This document shows, piece after piece, positions 59,501-64,000 of a stretch of DNA of 64,000 bases. This stretch comes from Novosphingobium sp. Leaf2 (lineage in GTDB: Bacteria; Pseudomonadota; Alphaproteobacteria; Sphingomonadales; Sphingomonadaceae): contig NZ_LMJY01000019.1 of NCBI RefSeq assembly GCF_001421325.1, positions 155,580-219,579 of the forward strand, read 5' to 3'. The notes below the pieces were generated by a model that saw only the letters and a program-made list of their open reading frames with translations, was not told the DNA's origin and did no database searches. A program made the position numbers and the translations under genes. How positions within the stretch are numbered: position 1 is the stretch's first letter; the number at the start of each line of letters is the position of its first letter.

Positions 59501-61920
59501 ACAACATTATCCTGTCCGATGCTTACCCGTGCATCGATTGGGCGGACGTTCACCAACTCAGCGCTACTTTTGGCGTGAAGGGCGCTAGTTCGCTAGCGAT
59601 ACCAAGAGCCTGGACACCTCCTTTCGCGCTGATTCCCGCTGCCTTGGCTTCCACTGCTGCGGACACGGATGGATGGCTCGACAAGATTCTTCTCACGAAG
59701 CTAGGCGAGATCGCGGGGCCCCAAAAGCGGCTTCTGATCCGTTCTAGCGTTGTGGGGGAGAGTATCTGGGATAGAGGCACTTTCGAAACCTGCGGGCTGG
59801 AGGTCGACGATGACTCGACCATCTTCGGTGGGCAATTGGTAGAGGCAATCGGCAAAGTCCTGGCATCAACGGGTGGGCGAGAGACGGGTGTTATGATTCA
59901 TCGCCATATTCGCCCGACGGCCCAAGGCGAGTTTGGCAATCTTCAACGCATTTCCAAGACCCGGGATCATTGGGAAATTGCCGTCCGAGAGGCGGATGGC
60001 CTGACCCTGCGCCAGCGAGTGAACAGCCAGCGCGACCAGGCTAAGGAACCCGAGGCCCCGCTCGCCATCCGCTCTGGTCTAGCCCGTGAGCGGTTGTTCG
60101 GGGGCATCGGAGCTTGGCTAAACAACGAACTTCTACGAGGGCGTTCGCAACGTCTGAATTGCGAATGGATCACCGACAATAATGCTTACTATCTCGTCCA
60201 GATCGACGAGGAGGATGAGGACCTTTCGGGCGTGAACCCCTTTCAGGTTCGCATTCCACCAGCTGTTCGGCCAGCGGCGAATAGCGGCGCTTACTTCCGC
60301 TTGGCGGAAGGGGAAGCACTGCGCGCTTGGGATAAACTCGAAGTTCTTGAGCAATTGTGGGAGCCCGATGCGTTCCACAAGCCCACATTGTTCTATGCTC
60401 CTTTAAGCGCCTTGCCTACGCGCCTGACGCAATCGGTGGAGAAGAGACTTGAAAATGATTTTCGGACGCTAATTGGTAAATCGGGCATTGTTGTGCGCAC
60501 TAGCGTCTCTGCTGGTGCAAACAAGATCACCAACTTGCCCCGGTCGGAGTGCCTAGATCCTATTACGGCAGCGCGATGGGTCATAAAGCACGCCCGGGAA
60601 CTACGGCGGGCAAACCCAGATACGCAGTTTGCTTTCGTCGCGCATCGCTTTGTAGCCTCAAGAAGCAGTGCGTGGGCGCGGGCGGAACCCGCTAGCCCAG
60701 TCGTCGAGATTAATTCGCTCTGGGGGCTACCCGACGCGTTGCAATATTGTCCCTACGATATTTGGGAAGTCCACGTGCCTACAGGGCATGCCACCGACTA
60801 TCCTGAATACAAGTCAGACATGCTCATTTCACAACCAGACGGGGGGTGGGAATATGTGCGCGTCAAGAATGAGCTTGCGCGGAGCAACAGCATTCTATCC
60901 GCTGAGGCGAAGGACATTGCTTTACGATCTGCCCAAATCGCCGAACGTCTTGGACGCGCCTGCCATATAATGTGGTTCGTTGGCTGCTTGGATACGGACG
61001 GCACCACGTTTAATGTGCCTTGGTACTGGACCGAAGCTCACGATGCAGATCACGATCCCGCTAAGAACCCTGACCGGAACAGCTATCGAGTCTTTACCGT
61101 AAGCGATCGGAGAACGCTTCAGCAGTTCGTCAGTTGGAAAGGCCCACGAACGAAGCAGGCGCTCGCTCTGCGGCCTAATGACTTGAATCTCATGCGCGAT
61201 AATTCCTTTATCGAGGCCGTCGGAGCGGCTGCGCATACTGCGCAGGTCCCAATCATTCTGTCCGGCTCGACGTTAGCCCACGCGTTTTACCAGCTGCGCA
61301 AAATCGGATGCTCGGTCGTCACTCCAACAGAGAAAGACCATTCCCGTGTTCGCCGCGCGGCTAATTTGGGCAAGCTGGTCCGCGACAAAATTCCTAATCG
61401 GATTGCTCAGCGGCACGAAATGCAGATAGCACGACAGATTTCCGGCAACATAAGGAAAGGCTTTTTGATCAGCAAACTCATCGAGGAAGCCCTTGAGGTG
61501 CGTGAAGCGTCGAACGATGCCCAGACGCGTGAGGAGTTAGCTGACCTCTTTGAAGTATTCCGCGCCATCGCCAAGGCGGAGGGCGTATCGCTCGAGGCAG
61601 TAGAACAGGCAGCGGACGAAAAAAAGCGCAAGGCTGGCGGATTTGAGGAGGGCCATATCCTGTTGCAGACCGGGATCACAGGCTCTGATCGCAATGTGCT
61701 CGCCGACTGGGAGCGCGGAATTGGAGAGGTTCTATCGGGTCGATCGGCAGAAGATGTTGCGGAAGTTCCCTTCTCCTTTTTCGGCTTCATGGAAATGGAC
61801 CATCCCCATTCAATATATTTCGATCAGCTAGGAATACGTCTAGACATCGTACTCAGGGCAGATCGTCTCGAATTGCGGTTAACGCCAGGGCCGCAGCAAC
61901 TCGGCCTCCCGCTCCACTAG
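59497..61920 (+). CDS. ATP-grasp (PEP synthase-like) and MazG-like NTP pyrophosphohydrolase fusion
   Basis: An 807-residue protein starting at GTG 59497 (GTGA overlap). Two stretches resemble the ATP-binding part of PEP synthase/PPDK: RLLIRSSVVGESIWDRGTFET near residue 77 and GIVVRTSVSAG near 329, followed by VVEINSLWGLPDAL near 405. From about residue 625 a MazG-like domain follows: KLVRDKIPNRI, the metal-binding EEALE (Glu663, Glu664, Glu667) and EELADLFEV (Glu679, Glu680, Asp683), then KRKAGGFEEGHILL. Such domains cleave nucleoside triphosphates to monophosphate and pyrophosphate. The PEP-synthase phosphohistidine and PEP-binding domains are absent. The combination suggests making or destroying a nucleotide signal. 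Confidence 0.78.
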   Translation: MNNIILSDAYPCIDWADVHQLSATFGVKGASSLAIPRAWTPPFALIPAALASTAADTDGWLDKILLTKLGEIAGPQKRLLIRSSVVGESIWDRGTFETCGLEVDDDSTIFGGQLVEAIGKVLASTGGRETGVMIHRHIRPTAQGEFGNLQRISKTRDHWEIAVREADGLTLRQRVNSQRDQAKEPEAPLAIRSGLARERLFGGIGAWLNNELLRGRSQRLNCEWITDNNAYYLVQIDEEDEDLSGVNPFQVRIPPAVRPAANSGAYFRLAEGEALRAWDKLEVLEQLWEPDAFHKPTLFYAPLSALPTRLTQSVEKRLENDFRTLIGKSGIVVRTSVSAGANKITNLPRSECLDPITAARWVIKHARELRRANPDTQFAFVAHRFVASRSSAWARAEPASPVVEINSLWGLPDALQYCPYDIWEVHVPTGHATDYPEYKSDMLISQPDGGWEYVRVKNELARSNSILSAEAKDIALRSAQIAERLGRACHIMWFVGCLDTDGTTFNVPWYWTEAHDADHDPAKNPDRNSYRVFTVSDRRTLQQFVSWKGPRTKQALALRPNDLNLMRDNSFIEAVGAAAHTAQVPIILSGSTLAHAFYQLRKIGCSVVTPTEKDHSRVRRAANLGKLVRDKIPNRIAQRHEMQIARQISGNIRKGFLISKLIEEALEVREASNDAQTREELADLFEVFRAIAKAEGVSLEAVEQAADEKKRKAGGFEEGHILLQTGITGSDRNVLADWERGIGEVLSGRSAEDVAEVPFSFFGFMEMDHPHSIYFDQLGIRLDIVLRADRLELRLTPGPQQLGLPLH

Positions 61921-62249
61921 AGCGTCAGCTATCCCACACCCGGCTTCCAACCGGACATCCTCCTAGTGGCGGAGCGGCCATCACGCGCGCATGGGGGAAC
62001 GAATTGGGTTGGTCGGCAGCCGACGCTAAAATGAGCGTCGGCTATCCCCGCAACTTAGCCCCGGACCAGACGGTCTCCTACCGGCCATAAATGCCGCCCC
62101 CCCCCCTCGCCAACGCCCCCTATCGCCGCATCCGCACCTCAGACCCTCTTCACATTCAAGCCCTCCAAATCCGCAACTCCCGTTTGCCCTGTGCGGGCAT
62201 GGCGACTAGGGCGGGGCCGACATCGTGTCCTATCGGGAGTTTACAGGTC
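61921..62249. other. 329-base gap after the island
   Basis: No gene is seen. A reading frame from 62091 into pmbA is only an upstream extension of that gene. The gap holds a hairpin at 62018-62043, two similar 15-base stretches and a run of ten C at 62097-62106. Confidence 0.6.
62018..62043. terminator. Perfect hairpin after the island operon
   Basis: AGCCGACGCT (62018-62027) and AGCGTCGGCT (62034-62043) form a perfect ten-base stem with loop AAAATG, about 100 bases after the operon stop. There is no T-run, so it may end or protect the transcript. Confidence 0.5.
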
Positions 62250-63596
62250 ATGCTCAGCCCGGATGAGGCGCGCGCGCGCGCGGTGGATCTTGTGGCGCGT
62301 GCGCGCAGCGCTGGTGCCGATACTGCCGATGCGGTCTATGGTGCCAGTGCGTCCGAAGGGATCCAGATCCGGCTGGGCAAGCTGGAGGACGTGGAACGCT
62401 CCGAAACCCAGCATATCGCGCTGCGCGTGTTCGTGGGCAAGCGCTCTGCCAGCATCGGCTCGTCCGACCTCAGCCTTGCCGCGCTGGACGAACTGGCCGC
62501 GCGCGCGATCGACATGGCCCGCGCCGCGCCGGAAGACGCGTTCGCGGGCCTCGCCCCGGACGAACTGCTCAGCCATGGTGACTGGCCCGCGCTGGACTTC
62601 CTCGACGCGCACGAGCCCGCGCCCGCGACCTTGCGCGCCATGGCCGAGGAGGCCGAGGACGCCGCGCGCGCGGTGGCGGGCATCACCAATTCCGATGGCG
62701 CCACCGCCAGCGCCGGGCACGGGGTGTTCGCGCTGGCGACCAGCCACGGCTTTTCGGGCGCCTATGGTTCCACCAACCGCGCGATCAGCGCCTCGGTGGT
62801 GGGCGGCACGGGGGCTGACAAGCAGCGCGACAACGCGTGGCGCTCTGCCCACCATCACGCCGACCTGCCGTCTCCCGCCCAGATCGGCCGCGAGGCGGGC
62901 GAGCGCACCGTGGCGAAGCTGGGCGCCGGCAAGCTCAAGAGCGGCGCGCTGCCGGTGGTGTTCGATCCGCGCGTGTCGGGCTCGCTGGTCGGCCACCTGC
63001 TGGGCGCGATTTCGGGCAGCGCCATCGCCCGGCGCTCCAGCTTCCTGCTCGACAAACTGGGCGAACAGCTGTTTGCGCCCGGCCTCGTCATCACCGACGA
63101 TCCGCATGTTGCGCGCGGCCTGCGGTCCCGCCCATTCGATGCCGAGGGCCTGCCCACGGCGCGGCGCAATCTGGTGGAGGACGGGCGGCTGACCGGCTGG
63201 CTGATGGAATCCGCCTCCGCCCGCCAGCTTGGCCTTGCGCCCACCGGCCATGCCGCCCGCAGCGGCGGCGGCGCACCCGGCGTATCGGCCAGCAACGTGC
63301 ACCTTGCCGCCGGCACGCTGTCGCCTGCCGAACTGATGGCCGACATCAAGGACGGGGTCTACGTCACCGAACTGATCGGCCAGGGCGTAAACGGCGTGAC
63401 GGGAGACTATAGCCGCGGCGCGGCGGGTTTCCGCATCGTCGACGGGCAACTGGCCGAGCCGGTGGCCGAGTTCACGATCGCCGGGCACCTGCTGCGCATG
63501 TTCGCCGCGATGGTGCCGGCAAATGACCTGGAATGGTACCGCGCAGTCAATGTCCCCACAGTGCGGGTGGACGGCATGACGGTAGCCGGGGACTGA
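62250..63596 (+). CDS. pmbA: PmbA/TldE-family metallopeptidase subunit
   Basis: A 448-residue protein of the TldD/PmbA family: ADAVYGASASEGIQIRLGKLEDVERSETQHIALRVFVGKR at the N terminus, PVVFDPRVSGSLVGHLLGAISGSAIARRSSFL in the centre and GVYVTELIGQGVNGVTGDYSRGAAGF near the end. The HExxxH metal motif of TldD is absent, so this is the non-catalytic partner type (PmbA/TldE). The pair processes small peptides, for example in antibiotic peptide maturation or CcdA breakdown. The ATG at 62250 is preferred to the longer frame from 62091. Confidence 0.92.
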   Translation: MLSPDEARARAVDLVARARSAGADTADAVYGASASEGIQIRLGKLEDVERSETQHIALRVFVGKRSASIGSSDLSLAALDELAARAIDMARAAPEDAFAGLAPDELLSHGDWPALDFLDAHEPAPATLRAMAEEAEDAARAVAGITNSDGATASAGHGVFALATSHGFSGAYGSTNRAISASVVGGTGADKQRDNAWRSAHHHADLPSPAQIGREAGERTVAKLGAGKLKSGALPVVFDPRVSGSLVGHLLGAISGSAIARRSSFLLDKLGEQLFAPGLVITDDPHVARGLRSRPFDAEGLPTARRNLVEDGRLTGWLMESASARQLGLAPTGHAARSGGGAPGVSASNVHLAAGTLSPAELMADIKDGVYVTELIGQGVNGVTGDYSRGAAGFRIVDGQLAEPVAEFTIAGHLLRMFAAMVPANDLEWYRAVNVPTVRVDGMTVAGD

Positions 63597-63736
63597 CGAC
63601 TGGAGCGGGCGAAGGGAAATCAGCCGTGGCACCATCGTGAGGCGCGCCGACGACTACCTGAGCGCGGTCTCGCAAGCGTGCGGTGATGGTCTGTATGGTG
63701 GCTGGGGCCTCGTCAGTTAGGTCGAGGGGATGGTCC

Positions 63737-63910
63737 ATGGATGACGCTTTCAAGGACGGTTGCGGTGACGATCATGGCGACGACTCGTGCCCGATCTGTC
63801 GGGGTGAAGACCTCGACCCGGACTTCCTTGCATGGGTCGAACAGGCGGCGGCTCAGCCGGGTCGTGCGATGACCGCTAAGGAAGCGATCGAGTGGATCAA
63901 CAGCCTCTGA
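63737..63910 (+). CDS. Small protein with CxxC motif
   Basis: A 57-residue acidic protein with one zinc-type CPIC pair (DDSCPICRGEDLDPDFL) and a helical C-terminal part (AMTAKEAIEWINSL). GAGGGG lies seven bases before the ATG, which supports real translation. No family is recognised; the C-terminal helix resembles short antitoxin-like proteins but no toxin is beside it. Confidence 0.5.
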   Translation: MDDAFKDGCGDDHGDDSCPICRGEDLDPDFLAWVEQAAAQPGRAMTAKEAIEWINSL

Positions 63911-63915
63911 CGGCT

Positions 63916-64000
63916 TCACGCCTGCTGGGGAGCACCACGACGAGCGATCTCCCACTGATGCCCGCAGGCGAGGCATTTATTCCGCTTCGCTGATGCCGGG
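63916..64000 (-). CDS. C-terminal end of a zinc-ribbon protein (partial)
   Basis: From the right edge the minus strand reads PASAKRNKCLACGHQWEIAR to a stop at 63916-63918. CxxCGHxW is a typical half zinc ribbon. Only 27 residues are visible, so the protein cannot be named. It is convergent with the small CxxC gene. Confidence 0.4.
   Translation of the reverse strand, partial: PASAKRNKCLACGHQWEIARRGAPQQA

Noticed and set aside
62091..62249. Upstream extension of pmbA
   Set aside because: The extra 53 residues are Pro/Arg-rich and include a run of C; the family N terminus matches the ATG at 62250.
1..64000. CRISPR arrays, tRNA or rRNA genes, insertion sequences
   Set aside because: No regularly spaced repeats, cloverleaf-like stretches with a conserved T arm, rRNA signatures or transposase motifs were seen on either strand.

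Overview
The window looks like part of a chromosome from a GC-rich alphaproteobacterium of the Sphingomonadales, most likely Novosphingobium, Sphingobium or a close relative. The evidence is a PhoK-type alkaline phosphatase, a TonB-dependent receptor beside a glycosidase and an aromatic-degradation operon, a small compact flagellar gene set, and the general codon usage. No rRNA, tRNA, insertion sequence or CRISPR array was found.

Layout. (1) 1-3627: a PhoK-like phosphatase running off the left edge, divergent from a DsbD-family reductase, then a convergent small glycine-rich exported protein behind a shared hairpin. (2) 3772-14083: a LysR regulator divergent from a catabolic run of TonB receptor, family 1 glycosidase, FAD monooxygenase, extradiol dioxygenase, alpha/beta hydrolase, small membrane protein, cyclase-family protein and fumarylacetoacetase-family hydrolase. 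This fits uptake, deglycosylation, hydroxylation and ring cleavage of an aromatic (possibly plant-derived) compound; the substrate is not known. (3) 14250-15789: a frameshifted protein with a TonB-like C-terminal domain, and a DUF1993 protein. (4) 15797-50305: a nearly complete flagellar locus. The minus-strand operon carries a second stator-like pair, flgA, flgM, flgN, a lytic transglycosylase, flhA and fliA. The plus strand carries flgB-flgL, motA-motB, an acyltransferase, a sigma-54 activator, fliE-fliR, flhB, fliD, fliS and a LuxR-type regulator. Flagellin, chemotaxis genes and flhF/flhG are not in the window. (5) 50507-56260: a hypothetical protein, an aminotransferase, a low-GC HNH-like gene, rpoN, lptB and a small membrane protein. 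(6) 56521-61920: a visibly less GC-rich island with a SIR2-like protein and, after a 519-base gap, a tightly coupled operon of a HIT-like protein, a four-helix membrane protein and a large ATP-grasp/MazG-like fusion. This is the best candidate for an undescribed, probably defence-related, system. (7) 62250-64000: a PmbA/TldE protein, a 57-residue zinc-motif protein and the end of a zinc-ribbon protein.

Regulation can partly be read from the DNA. A near-perfect sigma-54 promoter with an upstream inverted repeat precedes flgB, and weaker sigma-54-like elements precede fliK. A shared motif TTTA/TTAA-N15-RCCGTTCT precedes flgK, fliD and flgM, with a weaker copy before the second stator operon, and probably marks FliA (sigma-28) promoters. 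A CCCCTAAGG/CCTAGGGG operator overlaps the start of the LuxR gene, and related cores lie upstream of the sigma-54 activator. Together these suggest the order LuxR regulator, sigma-54 activator with RpoN, early flagellar genes, FliA/FlgM, late genes.
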